Source: Rhodanobacter sp. OK091 | Lineage (GTDB): Bacteria; Pseudomonadota; Gammaproteobacteria; Xanthomonadales; Rhodanobacteraceae | Assembly (NCBI RefSeq): GCF_900142825.1 | Contig: NZ_FRCH01000004.1 | Span: 124,001-188,000 of the forward strand | Direction of reading: 5' to 3' | DNA: 64,000 bases | In this document: positions 34,701-41,405 of the stretch, in pieces | Position numbering within the stretch: position 1 is the first letter of the stretch | Layout of the letters: every line of letters begins with the position of its first letter | Position numbers and translations under genes: made by a program | The notes under the pieces: generated by a model | Databases searched by the model: none | The model's input: the letters and a program-made list of their open reading frames with translations, nothing else | What the model was told of the DNA's origin: nothing

Positions 34701-34961
34701 CAGCACGCCCTCCTCGGAGGAGAGATCGTACTGGCGCATGAAGGACTCGACCGCGCTCTGGTCCTTGGCGCGCAGGCGCACGCGGCTGACCAGGTCGGCG
34801 GCGAGGTCGATCACTTTCTCGCGTTCGACCGGCGGCAAGGTGGCCTGGGCGAGCAGGTCGTTGACCGCTTCGGTTTCGTCGCGCAGCCAGGCGGCGGTGA
34901 TGCGTGCGCGCGCCGGCGTGCTGTCGAGGGGGAGTTCGGAACTGAGAATGGGCTGGGTCAC
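31752..34961 (-). CDS. putA: Bifunctional proline dehydrogenase / P5C dehydrogenase
   Basis: The 1069-residue PutA oxidises proline to glutamate through P5C, passing electrons from FAD to quinone. The PRODH barrel has WYVRLVKGAYWDAEIKRAQ and the distal SFVNRVVDE. The P5CDH domain has FVCISPWNFPLAIFLGQV, GFTGSTDT-type VAFTGSTDTAW, Glu in LIAETGGQNAM and catalytic Cys in FQSAGQRCSAAR. There is no N-terminal ribbon-helix-helix domain, so unlike E. coli PutA it should not repress its own gene. The start is GTG 34961, with only a weak ribosome site. Two palindromic repeats are embedded in frame, both between the PRODH barrel and the P5CDH domain, and seem to add residues there. Confidence 0.93.
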   Translation of the reverse strand: MTQPILSSELPLDSTPARARITAAWLRDETEAVNDLLAQATLPPVEREKVIDLAADLVSRVRLRAKDQSAVESFMRQYDLSSEEGVLLMCVAEALLRIPDKATADKLIRDKLGDADWKKHLGQSESLFVNASTWGLMLTGHLVNLAEDTRHDFTGALKRLVGRAGEPAIRLAVRQAMRIMGYQFVMGQTINEALDRCAKKEYAVYRYSYDMLGESALTSETAERYQQDYRNAIAAIGARGPFANHTDAPSISVKLSALHPRYEVAKRELAHRQLSEKLLELSQLAMKYGIALSVDAEEAERLELSLDIIGDVFAHPSLQGWNGLGIVVQAYAKRTPFVIDWLIETARAANRRWYVRLVKGAYWDAEIKRAQENGLAGYPVFTRKPNTDVSYLACARRLFNAGAELIYPQFATHNAHTIAAVHHIAQGRPYEYQRLHGMGTDLYAEVIGPPDVNKGGLNVPCRVYAPVGTHEDLLPYLVRRLLENGANTSFVNRVVDESVPVRTLVADPCETVRSFASIPHPRIPLPVNIYVDNSALAQNSNSVSRKNSMGVNFSNDNELKAMADAVNANPGPWTAAPLVPGAVVGAASAAIAVTNPADRRQTVGSYIAADSAIVDKALSNAVAAQHGWDRLPAASRAAILEHAAEQLEARRGEFIALCVREAGKSLPDAIAEIREAADFLRYYATMARRLFGQPEQLPGPTGESNQLFLNGRGVFVCISPWNFPLAIFLGQVSAALAAGNAVIAKPAEQTSLIGHAAVKLLHDAGVPADVLQYLPGDGATVGAALTKDPRVSGVAFTGSTDTAWAINRALAARNAPIAALIAETGGQNAMIADSSALPEQIVKDVIASAFQSAGQRCSAARVLFVQEDIADKVCAMLAGAMAELKVGDPGQLSTDVGPVIDEDAKKILVDHAARMDKEAKKIGEVALDPATTANGTFFAPRAYEIPSLATLTREVFGPVLHVIRWKGSELVQVVDQINATGYGLTLGIHSRINDTVDYIASHARVGNCYVNRNQIGAVVGVQPFGGENLSGTGPKAGGPHYLLRFAGERTLTINTTAAGGNASLLTIGE
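33189..33214 (-). repeat. REP-like palindrome inside putA
   Basis: On the minus strand this reads TTGTGGGAGCGGCTTCAGCC then GCGATC. The stem is GCGGCT/AGCCGC (33193-33206) with a 2-nt loop, preceded by a GTGGGAG foot. It is read through in frame as VVGAASAAIA, in the linker before the P5CDH domain of PutA. Confidence 0.65.
33344..33365. repeat. Perfect 10-bp inverted repeat inside putA
   Basis: AATTCTGCGC and GCGCAGAATT are separated by AA. The stretch is AT-richer than its surroundings and encodes part of NSALAQNSNSVS, which interrupts what looks like the normal IY(G..)RKNSMGVNF segment of PutA. Confidence 0.65.
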
Positions 34962-35100
34962 GGGCTTGTCGAAGGATTCGCCGCGGCGAAGGGGAGCGCG
35001 GGATTGTACGCTGGACTCCGCGGATTTGGGGCGGCGCAGCCGCTGCGCAAGCCGTTTGCCGGCGGCCTTGCGGCGCCATTCGCCGGGCTTCCATGCAGGT

Positions 35101-35158
35101 CTGATCCGGATCAGTCGGGTGCAACATTCTTGCCCGCTGCCTCGCCGCGGCCTATCAT
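35101..35158 (+). promoter_or_regulatory. Palindrome and predicted promoter of the cytochrome oxidase cluster
   Basis: CTGATCCGGATCAG (35101-35114) is a perfect 14-bp palindrome. It is followed by TTGCCC (35130-35135) and TATCAT (35153-35158) at 17-bp spacing. Transcription would start near 35165, which favours ATG 35187 over ATG 35163 for the first gene. The palindrome would lie near -58, suitable for a regulator. Confidence 0.45.
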
Positions 35159-35186
35159 TCCGATGTTCCAGGCACGCCGGATCCCC

Positions 35187-35672
35187 ATGATCGTGCTTCG
35201 ACCAGCTACCGCCGGCTTGCCGTGCGTGACGATGTGGCTCAAGCCCAATCGCGCGCTAAGCCGGCGCGGTCTGCGTCGATTGATCGTGGTTCTGGTGGCG
35301 CTGGTGCTGATAACGGCGGGACTGGGTGCGTGGCAGGGGAACGTGTTTGCTCCGCTGTTCGCCTTGGTCGAATCCGCCGCCGTGGCCGTAGCCTTGAGCG
35401 TGGCCTGGCGGGCCGGCGATCGCAGTGAGCGCATCACCCTCGACGCTTCGTCGCTGGAGGTGCGGTCGCTGCCGGGCCGGCGCCGCATGCGTTTCCAGGC
35501 GTACTGGGTGCGCGTGCTGCTGGAGCCGGGTGACGGGCGTCAGCGCCTGTTGCTGTCATCGCACGGGCGTGAATTGGAGATTGGCGCTTTTCTGGCGGAA
35601 CAGGAACGCGTCGAGCTGTCGAGAAAACTCATGGTGCTGCTGGCCGATCTCAACGGCCCGTCGCGCAAGTAG
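35187..35672 (+). CDS. DUF2244-family membrane protein
   Basis: The 161-residue protein has two adjacent helices (LIVVLVALVLITAGLGAWQ and FAPLFALVESAAVAVALSVAW) and a C-terminal cytoplasmic strand-rich domain (SLEVRSLPGRRRMRFQAYWVRVLLE ... LLLSSHGRELEIGAFLAEQERVE), matching DUF2244 (COG5488). Members are commonly encoded near cytochrome oxidase or membrane-protein genes; their role is unknown. ATG 35187 is preferred because the predicted transcription start is at about 35165 and the DUF begins at MWLKPNRALS (35232). It lies 20 bp before ctaC, so it is probably cotranscribed with the oxidase. Confidence 0.75.
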   Translation: MIVLRPATAGLPCVTMWLKPNRALSRRGLRRLIVVLVALVLITAGLGAWQGNVFAPLFALVESAAVAVALSVAWRAGDRSERITLDASSLEVRSLPGRRRMRFQAYWVRVLLEPGDGRQRLLLSSHGRELEIGAFLAEQERVELSRKLMVLLADLNGPSRK

Positions 35673-35692
35673 GTTCAACAAAGGTGCAAGAC

Positions 35693-36634
35693 ATGACATC
35701 TGGCGGCATCAGGCGATCATTCACGGCAGCGGCGACACTCGCCCTTGCATCGTTCGGCAGCGTGGTGCACGCCGCACCCGGTCCGTGGCAGCTGAACATG
35801 CAGCGCGGCGAGAGCACCTGGTCGCAGGTGCCGTACCACCTGAACAACATTTCGCTCGCCGTGTGCACGGTGATCGGCATCCTGGTGTTCGGCGCGATGT
35901 TCATCGCGATGTTCCGCTTCCGCAAATCGCGCGGTGCCGTGGCCGAGAAGTGGTCGCACAACACCATGGTGGAAGTCGTCTGGACCACCATCCCGGTGGT
36001 CATCCTGGTCGTGCTGGCCTACCTGGCCACCGGCGGCCTCACCTCCTGGGCCGACACCACCGGTTCGCAGATGACCGTCAAGGTCACCGGCTACCAGTGG
36101 AAGTGGCGCTACGACTATGTCGACTACCAGGGCAAGCCGATCGACAAGGTCGGCTTCATGTCCAAGCTCGATACGCAGAGCGACCGGACCCGCCAGCTCG
36201 GTTCGGGCATGGATCCGTTTGCGGTCAAGGTCGGTGACGAGAGCACGTATCTGCTGAACGTCGACAACCCGCTGGTCGTGCCGGTCGACACCAAGATCCG
36301 CTTCGTGATCACCAGCGGCGACGTGATCCATTCCTGGTGGGTGCCGGCGACCGGCTGGAAGCTCGACGCGATCCCCGGAATCATCAACGCCGCCTGGGCC
36401 AACTTCCAGACGCCGGGTACCTATCGCGGCCAGTGCGCCGAGTTGTGCGGTCAGGATCACGGCTTCATGCCGATCGTGGTGGTGGTCAAGTCGAAGGCGG
36501 ATTTCGCCGCGTGGCTGGCCGGGCAGCAGGCGAAGTCCGCCGCGCCCGCCGCTGCACCGGCGGCAGCTTCCAGCGCCGCCGCGCCGCAAACCAGCCAGGC
36601 CGCTCCGGTAGCGGATACGGCCAAGCAGGGCTGA
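35693..36634 (+). CDS. ctaC: Cytochrome c oxidase subunit II
   Basis: The 313-residue subunit carries the CuA centre, which receives electrons from cytochrome c. It has signal peptide ATLALASFGSVVHA, two membrane helices (ISLAVCTVIGILVFGAMFIAMF and VVWTTIPVVILVVLAYLATG), the conserved aromatic stretch GYQWKWRYDY and CuA ligands in DVIHSWWVP and CAELCGQDHGFMPI. The tail of about 45 residues is Ala-rich and low-complexity, with no heme site, so this is the caa3-less aa3 form. ATG 35693 has AAGGTG 7 nt upstream and is preferred over GTG 35684. It starts the structural block ctaC-ctaD-ctaE. Confidence 0.95.
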   Translation: MTSGGIRRSFTAAATLALASFGSVVHAAPGPWQLNMQRGESTWSQVPYHLNNISLAVCTVIGILVFGAMFIAMFRFRKSRGAVAEKWSHNTMVEVVWTTIPVVILVVLAYLATGGLTSWADTTGSQMTVKVTGYQWKWRYDYVDYQGKPIDKVGFMSKLDTQSDRTRQLGSGMDPFAVKVGDESTYLLNVDNPLVVPVDTKIRFVITSGDVIHSWWVPATGWKLDAIPGIINAAWANFQTPGTYRGQCAELCGQDHGFMPIVVVVKSKADFAAWLAGQQAKSAAPAAAPAAASSAAAPQTSQAAPVADTAKQG

Positions 36635-36713
36635 TCCGACCCGGTCGGGCCGTTCCCGGCACACGTTTTTTCACGCAGTCGCATTCAATATTTCAGGTTA
36701 GAGGTGCAAGGCC

Positions 36714-38330
36714 ATGTCCTACGCAGCCACCCATGATCATCACGATGATCACCACGGCGCGCCGAAAGGTTTCTTCCAGCGTTGGTGCATGTCCACCAAC
36801 CACAAGGACATCGGCACGCTGTATCTGGTTTTCGCGCTGACGATGTTCTTCATCGGCGGCAGCTTTGCGATGCTGATCCGTGCCGAGCTGTTCAAGCCCG
36901 GCATGCAGCTGATGCAGCCGTACTTCTTCAACCAGCTGACCACCATGCATGCGCTGGTGATGATCTTCGGCGCGATCATGCCGGCCTTCGTCGGCCTCGG
37001 TAACTGGATGATCCCGCTGATGGTGGGCGCGCCGGACATGGCGCTGCCGCGCATGAACAACCTGTCGTTCTGGATCCTGCCGTTCGCCTTCCTGTTGATG
37101 CTGTCCACGCTGTTCATGCCCGGCGGCGGCCCGGCCGGCGGCTGGACGCTGTATCCGCCGCTGTCGCTGCAGAGCGATTCGCTCGCCTACGTGGTGTTCG
37201 CGGTCCATCTGATGGGCATCAGCTCGATCATGGGCGCGATCAACATCATCGCGACCATCCTCAACATGCGCGCGCCGGGCATGGAACTGCTGAAGATGCC
37301 GGTGTTCGTATGGAGCTGGCTGATCACCGCGTTCCTGCTGATCGCCGTGATGCCGGTGCTGGCTGGCGCGGTGACGATGCTGCTCACCGACAAGTACTTC
37401 GGCACCAATTTCTTCAACCCGGGCGGCGGCGGTGACCCGGTGCTGTATCAGCACATCTTCTGGTTCTTCGGTCATCCCGAGGTCTACATCATGATCCTGC
37501 CCGCATTCGGGATCATCTCGGAAATCGTGCCGACCTTCGCGCGCAAGCCGATCTTCGGCTACAAGGCGATGGTGTTCGCGATCGCCTCGATCGCATTCCT
37601 GTCGTTCATCGTGTGGGCTCACCACATGTTCGCGGTGGGCCTGCCGCTGGGCGCCGAGATCTTCTTCATGTACGCCACGATGCTGATCGCGGTACCGACC
37701 GGCGTGAAGGTGTTCAACTGGGTCGCCACCATATGGGGCAGCTCGATGACGTTCGAGACGCCGATGCTGTTCGCGATCGCGTTCATCATCCTGTTCACCA
37801 TCGGCGGCTTCTCCGGTCTGATGCTGGCGCTGGTGCCGGCGGACTTCCAGTACCACGACACCTACTTCGTGGTGGCGCATTTCCACTATGTGCTGGTGAC
37901 CGGTGCGCTGTTCGCGATCATTGCGGCCAGCTATTACTGGCTGCCGAAGTGGACCGGCAACATGTACAGCGAGTTCTGGGGCAAGGTGCATTTCTGGAAC
38001 AGCGTGATCTGGGTCAACGTGCTGTTCTTCCCGCAGCACTTCCTGGGTCTGGCTGGCATGCCGCGCCGCATTCCCGACTACAACGTGGCGTTCGCCAACT
38101 TCAACATGATCAGCTCGATCGGCGGCTTCCTGTTCGGCGCCACCCAGCTGATCTTCATCGGCGTGCTGATCCATTGCGCGTTCTTCTCGAAGAAGAAGGC
38201 CACCGACCGCGTGTGGGAAGGCGCCAGGGGTCTGGAATGGACGGTGCCGTCGCCGGCGCCGCACCACACCTTCGAAGTGCCGCCGGTGATCCACGACGAC
38301 GAGCTGGCGCACGGCCACGTCAACGATTGA
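36714..38330 (+). CDS. ctaD: Cytochrome c oxidase subunit I
   Basis: The 538-residue catalytic subunit has twelve helices. Heme a His is in TMHALVMIFGAIMPAF. CuB and the Tyr cross-link region are in HIFWFFGHPEVYIMILP, the CuB histidines follow in IVWAHHMFAVG, and the heme a/a3 histidines are in HDTYFVVAHFHYVL. EVYI carries the Glu of the D-channel, so this is an A1-type proton pump. It catalyses reduction of O2 to water coupled to proton pumping. ATG 36714 has a GAGGTG 8 nt upstream. A stable hairpin (38343-38370) follows, before the small assembly-protein gene. Confidence 0.97.
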   Translation: MSYAATHDHHDDHHGAPKGFFQRWCMSTNHKDIGTLYLVFALTMFFIGGSFAMLIRAELFKPGMQLMQPYFFNQLTTMHALVMIFGAIMPAFVGLGNWMIPLMVGAPDMALPRMNNLSFWILPFAFLLMLSTLFMPGGGPAGGWTLYPPLSLQSDSLAYVVFAVHLMGISSIMGAINIIATILNMRAPGMELLKMPVFVWSWLITAFLLIAVMPVLAGAVTMLLTDKYFGTNFFNPGGGGDPVLYQHIFWFFGHPEVYIMILPAFGIISEIVPTFARKPIFGYKAMVFAIASIAFLSFIVWAHHMFAVGLPLGAEIFFMYATMLIAVPTGVKVFNWVATIWGSSMTFETPMLFAIAFIILFTIGGFSGLMLALVPADFQYHDTYFVVAHFHYVLVTGALFAIIAASYYWLPKWTGNMYSEFWGKVHFWNSVIWVNVLFFPQHFLGLAGMPRRIPDYNVAFANFNMISSIGGFLFGATQLIFIGVLIHCAFFSKKKATDRVWEGARGLEWTVPSPAPHHTFEVPPVIHDDELAHGHVND

Positions 38331-38342
38331 TCATTCACTATG

Positions 38343-38370
38343 TCGCCCCAGCCCTTCCGGGCCGGGGCGA
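38343..38370 (+). other. Stable hairpin in the ctaD 3' region
   Basis: TCGCCCC-a-GCCC pairs with GGGC-c-GGGGCGA around a TTCC loop, 12 nt after the ctaD stop and 18 nt before the next gene. There is no T-run, so it is more likely an mRNA-stabilising or processing site that lets subunit genes be expressed at different levels than a terminator. Confidence 0.45.
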
Positions 38371-38388
38371 TGCAAGAAGCCGATCTAC

Positions 38389-38520
38389 ATGAAACAGCAG
38401 ACAATGAACACGGAAATCGCGGCACGCCGCAAAGGTGTACGACGCACCCTGGCGGTGACGGTTTCGATCGCGCTGGCGTTTTTCCTGGTGTCGTTTCTGC
38501 AGATCCTGCTGATGAAATAG
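38389..38520 (+). CDS. Cytochrome oxidase small assembly protein-like ORF (43 aa)
   Basis: The 43-residue ORF has a basic N-terminus (MNTEIAARRKGVRRTLAV) and one membrane helix (TVSIALAFFLVSFLQILLMK). Single-helix proteins of this kind with an N-terminal basic patch are regularly found between ctaD and ctaG and are annotated as cytochrome oxidase small assembly protein. Start choice is open: ATG 38389, or ATG 38404, which gives 38 residues. The stop is TAG 38518. Support is position, size and topology. It sits just upstream of the place where ctaG would be expected. Confidence 0.62.
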   Translation: MKQQTMNTEIAARRKGVRRTLAVTVSIALAFFLVSFLQILLMK

Positions 38521-38652
38521 CGGTACCGCGGTTGCTGTACGGTTTCCTTCAATTACGTCTCCTTCAACCGGTCGGGTTCGACGATCGGCATGCAGTTCCC
38601 CGGTCGGCGTGACGGGGCAAAAGTCATCAAGAGAAATCCACGGGGTCTCACC
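38521..38652 (+). pseudogene. Possible C-terminal remnant of ctaG (Cox11)
   Basis: This 132-bp gap stays open in the frame of ctaE without a start codon until 38590. It encodes TVSFNYVSFNRSG, whose VSFNYVSFN resembles the last conserved strand of Cox11 (of the type VTLxYTxF). In related clusters ctaG lies exactly here. The match is short and may be chance. Confidence 0.2.
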
Positions 38653-39540
38653 ATGGGTCAGCAGCACGACGCTTACTTTGTTCCGGCCAAGAGCTATTGG
38701 CCGATCGTGGCCGCAGTGGTCATGTTCACCACCGTGTTCGGTGCCGCGCACTGGCTGAACGCGGAGCCCGGCGACGCCGGCTTCGGCAAGACCGTGCTGA
38801 TCGTCGGCGTGGTCGGCGTGCTGGGCATGTTCTTCGGCTGGTTCCGTTCGGTCATCAACGAATCGCTGTCCGGCAGCTACAACCACCAGGTGGACGTCTC
38901 GTTCCGCATGGGCATGATGTGGTTCATCTTCTCCGAGGTGATGTTCTTCGGCGCGTTCTTCGGTGCGCTGTTCTACATCCGCATGTTCTCGGTGCCGTGG
39001 CTCGGTGGCACCGGCCATGGCACGTTGACCCATCAGTTCCTGTGGAGCGATTACGCTGCCGCATGGGGCGCCAATGGCGGCAACGGTCCGGAGCGTGTCG
39101 GCGGCAGCTTCAGCACCGTGCCGGCGTGGGGCCTGCCATTGCTGAACACGCTGATCCTGCTGAGCTCCAGCGTCACCGTGACGATTGCGCACCATGCGCT
39201 GCGTGCCGGTCATCGGGGCAAGATCCTGGTGTTCCTGGGCCTGACCGTGCTGCTCGGTGCGCTGTTCCTGAATTTCCAGGCGCATGAGTACGTCGAGGCT
39301 TACAAGGAGCTGAACCTGACCCTGCACAGCGGCGTCTACGGTTCGACCTTCTTCCTGCTGACCGGCTTCCACGGCCTGCACGTGACGCTGGGCACGATCA
39401 TGCTGGCGGTGATCTGGCTCCGCGTGCTGAAGGGCCACTTCAACAAGGATCACCACTTCGGTTTCGAGGCGGTGGCGTGGTACTGGCACTTCGTCGACGT
39501 GGTCTGGCTCGGCCTGTTCATGTTCGTCTACATTCTTTAA
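38653..39540 (+). CDS. ctaE: Cytochrome c oxidase subunit III
   Basis: The 295-residue seven-helix subunit starts MGQQHDAYFVPAKSYWP, typical of proteobacterial subunit III. It contains FIFSEVMFFGAFFGALFYIR with the conserved Glu, LNFQAHEYVEA, YGSTFFLLTGFHGLHVTLGTI and the final AWYWHFVDVVWLGLFMFVY. It stabilises proton uptake in the oxidase. ATG 38653 fits the family start; the in-frame extension to 38590 is not conserved-looking. It is the last structural subunit gene; a strong bidirectional terminator lies about 120 bp further, so the biogenesis genes beyond need their own promoter. Confidence 0.96.
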   Translation: MGQQHDAYFVPAKSYWPIVAAVVMFTTVFGAAHWLNAEPGDAGFGKTVLIVGVVGVLGMFFGWFRSVINESLSGSYNHQVDVSFRMGMMWFIFSEVMFFGAFFGALFYIRMFSVPWLGGTGHGTLTHQFLWSDYAAAWGANGGNGPERVGGSFSTVPAWGLPLLNTLILLSSSVTVTIAHHALRAGHRGKILVFLGLTVLLGALFLNFQAHEYVEAYKELNLTLHSGVYGSTFFLLTGFHGLHVTLGTIMLAVIWLRVLKGHFNKDHHFGFEAVAWYWHFVDVVWLGLFMFVYIL

Positions 39541-39603
39541 GACGCGGCGTCGGTTCCGCGAGGAGCAAAACCGGCCATTGGCGACTGCTCTGCATTGCTT
39601 CAA

Positions 39604-39623
39604 CTTGGGCATCCATGCCCAAG
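39604..39623. repeat. Solitary palindrome related to the composite element
   Basis: CTTGGGCAT and ATGCCCAAG flank CC. On the minus strand this is GGGC-ATGGAT-GCCC, the same kind of core (GGAT in the loop, GGGC/GCCC stem) as the hairpin at 10306-10331. It lies between ctaE and its terminator. Confidence 0.4.
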
Positions 39624-39658
39624 CCATGGCCGGACCCTTCACAAGGACCATGACACGT

Positions 39659-39699
39659 CCGCAACAAAAAGCCCGCCATCGGCGGGCTTTTTGTTGCGG
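39659..39699. terminator. Bidirectional intrinsic terminator between ctaE and the twin-TM gene
   Basis: A perfect 19-bp stem (39659-39677 with 39681-39699) has loop ATC. It includes AAAAAGCCCGCC/GGCGGGCTTTTT, so there is a T-run on either strand. It suits both ctaE (plus) and the convergent twin-TM gene (minus). Confidence 0.82.
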
Positions 39700-39790
39700 T
39701 GACACCGGGCGATTCAATCGTTACCGGAACTCGCGGCCACGTAGCGCGATTTGTCGCGGCCGGGGCGCGCGGCGGGCGCAGCCGCTACAA

Positions 39791-40024
39791 TCACTGGCCG
39801 ACATCGTGCGGATGCAGCCAACCCATCCAGATGCCGAGTGCGACCATGCCGATCAGCAACAGCGACAAGCCGATGCGGCGGGTCAGGGCCCACACCGTGC
39901 GCTTGTCGTCGTCCTTGTCGGTCATCATGAAATACAGCGCCTGGCCGAGGCTGAAGATCACCACCAGCAGCACCACCACCAGCGCACCTTTGTAGACGGT
40001 TTCCACGTGATTGATCCGATCCAT
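39791..40024 (-). CDS. Twin transmembrane (DUF2909) protein
   Basis: The 77-residue protein has two helices, YKGALVVVLLVVIFSLGQALYFMM and RIGLSLLLIGMVALGIWMGWL, joined by a charged loop TDKDDDKRTVWALTR. This is the twin transmembrane DUF2909 family that sits, often in opposite orientation, between subunit III and SURF1 genes. It is probably an oxidase assembly or accessory factor; no mechanism is known to me. ATG 40024 is 41 bp from the divergent SURF1 start, so the two promoters overlap. It reads toward the shared terminator at 39659-39699. Confidence 0.83.
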   Translation of the reverse strand: MDRINHVETVYKGALVVVLLVVIFSLGQALYFMMTDKDDDKRTVWALTRRIGLSLLLIGMVALGIWMGWLHPHDVGQ

Positions 40025-40065
40025 TACGACCTGGGCAGTATAGCGACCACCGGCGGGCTCGCCGC

Positions 40066-40809
40066 GTGAGCGGATTTCGCCGTCCGTCGTGGTGGGCGTT
40101 GCTGCTGACGGCGGCCGGAGCCTTGCTGTTCATACGTTTGGGCATCTGGCAGCTGCATCGCGCCGACTTCAAGGAAGCACTTCTGCGGCGGTATGCCGCA
40201 TCGTCGACCGCGCCCCGGCAGGACTTCGCCAAGGTAGCCGCCGCGCCGCCGGCCGACAGCTTTCCGCGCGTGCAGGTGAGCGGCCGCTATCTTGCCGACC
40301 GGCTGTACCTGCTGGACAACCCGAACCACGACAGCCGCGGCGGCGTGGAAGTGTTCGCGCCGTTCGTGCTGCACGGCGTGCTGCGCGATCAGTCGCCGTT
40401 GCTGCTGGTGGACCTGGGCTTCCTGCCGGGCAATGGCGATGGCAAGACGCCGCAACTGCCGCCGTTGCCGACCACCGAGATCAGCCTGCAGGGTTTGTAC
40501 GTGCCGCCACCGCCGACCGGTTTCGAGATGGGCGGCAATGCACTGGCGCGACAGACTCGCTGGCCGAAGAACACCATTTTCCTGGACCCGGCGGAAATCG
40601 CCCGCGATCTCGGCCGTCCGCTGTATCCGCGGATGCTGGCGCTGGACGCCGATCCCGCCTCGATCTATGTGCGCGTGCACACTCTCGATTTCTCTTCCAT
40701 GCCGCCGGCGCGGCACCGCGCCTATGCGTTCCAGTGGTTCACCTTCGCGCTTGCCGCGGTGGTGATCCTGCTGGTCGTGCATCGCAAGCGCAAACCGCGC
40801 AAATCCTGA
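40066..40809 (+). CDS. SURF1-family oxidase assembly protein
   Basis: The 247-residue SURF1/Shy1 protein has an N-terminal helix (WWALLLTAAGALLFIRLGIWQLHRA, with the family's GxWQxxR-like GIWQLHR) and a C-terminal helix (YAFQWFTFALAAVVILLVVH). Between them lies the periplasmic domain with GRYL, LLDNPNHDSRGGVEVFAPF and VDLGFLPG. It helps deliver heme a to subunit I. The start is GTG 40066; no strong ribosome site is visible. It heads the biogenesis block SURF1, CxxxC protein, ctaA, ctaB, whose genes are 23 bp apart or overlap. Confidence 0.9.
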   Translation: MSGFRRPSWWALLLTAAGALLFIRLGIWQLHRADFKEALLRRYAASSTAPRQDFAKVAAAPPADSFPRVQVSGRYLADRLYLLDNPNHDSRGGVEVFAPFVLHGVLRDQSPLLLVDLGFLPGNGDGKTPQLPPLPTTEISLQGLYVPPPPTGFEMGGNALARQTRWPKNTIFLDPAEIARDLGRPLYPRMLALDADPASIYVRVHTLDFSSMPPARHRAYAFQWFTFALAAVVILLVVHRKRKPRKS

Positions 40810-40832
40810 TATCACGAAGGTCACGAAGTCCG

Positions 40833-41405
40833 ATGAAGCCAGTCGATCCCGTTGCGTTGCGCAAGAGCCGGATGTCTCTGCTGCTGATTGCGCTGGTGTT
40901 TGCGGCGCCGATGATCATTGCCGGCCTGCTCAGTTTTACCGGCTGGCAGCCGGGCGTGAAGGGCAATGGCCACGCGATCCTGCCGCAGCGCAATTTCGTC
41001 GATGAGAAGCTGCAGGTGAAACTGGACAATGGTCAGGCGTGGCCGTGGCGCGACAGCGAGCCGCGGCTGACCCTGGTCACGCTGGCCGGGCCGGACTGCG
41101 CCGCGCGCTGCTTCGAGACATTGACCGGGATCGCCAAGGCGCGCGTCATGCTCAACCGCAACCAGATGCGCCTGCGCCTGCTGTACGTCGGCGCGCCGCC
41201 GGCGGATGCGGGCCGACGCGACGCCATACGCACCTATTGGTCGCTGGGCCGCGATGTCGACGGCAAGCTGGCCGCGTACGCACCGACCACGCCGGACAGC
41301 GTCAGCGCGGTGTTGGTGGAATCCAATGGCACGGCGCTGTCGCTGTATCCGGCCGGCTTCGATGTTCCCGGTTTGGCGCGGGATCTGCAGAAGGTGGTCA
41401 AGTGA
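40833..41405 (+). CDS. Membrane-anchored CxxxC protein of the oxidase cluster
   Basis: The 190-residue protein has one N-terminal helix (SLLLIALVFAAPMIIAGLLSF) and a periplasmic domain. The domain contains TLVTLAGPDCAARCFETLTGI, a CxxxC placed as in SCO/SenC copper proteins, then RLRLLYVGAPP and AVLVESNGTALSLYPAGFDV, consistent with a thioredoxin-like fold. It occupies the place of the uncharacterised protein between SURF1 and ctaA in other proteobacterial clusters. A role in CuA or CuB maturation is a reasonable inference, but the conserved distal SCO His is not obvious. The stop overlaps the ctaA start (TGATG). Confidence 0.72.
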   Translation: MKPVDPVALRKSRMSLLLIALVFAAPMIIAGLLSFTGWQPGVKGNGHAILPQRNFVDEKLQVKLDNGQAWPWRDSEPRLTLVTLAGPDCAARCFETLTGIAKARVMLNRNQMRLRLLYVGAPPADAGRRDAIRTYWSLGRDVDGKLAAYAPTTPDSVSAVLVESNGTALSLYPAGFDVPGLARDLQKVVK

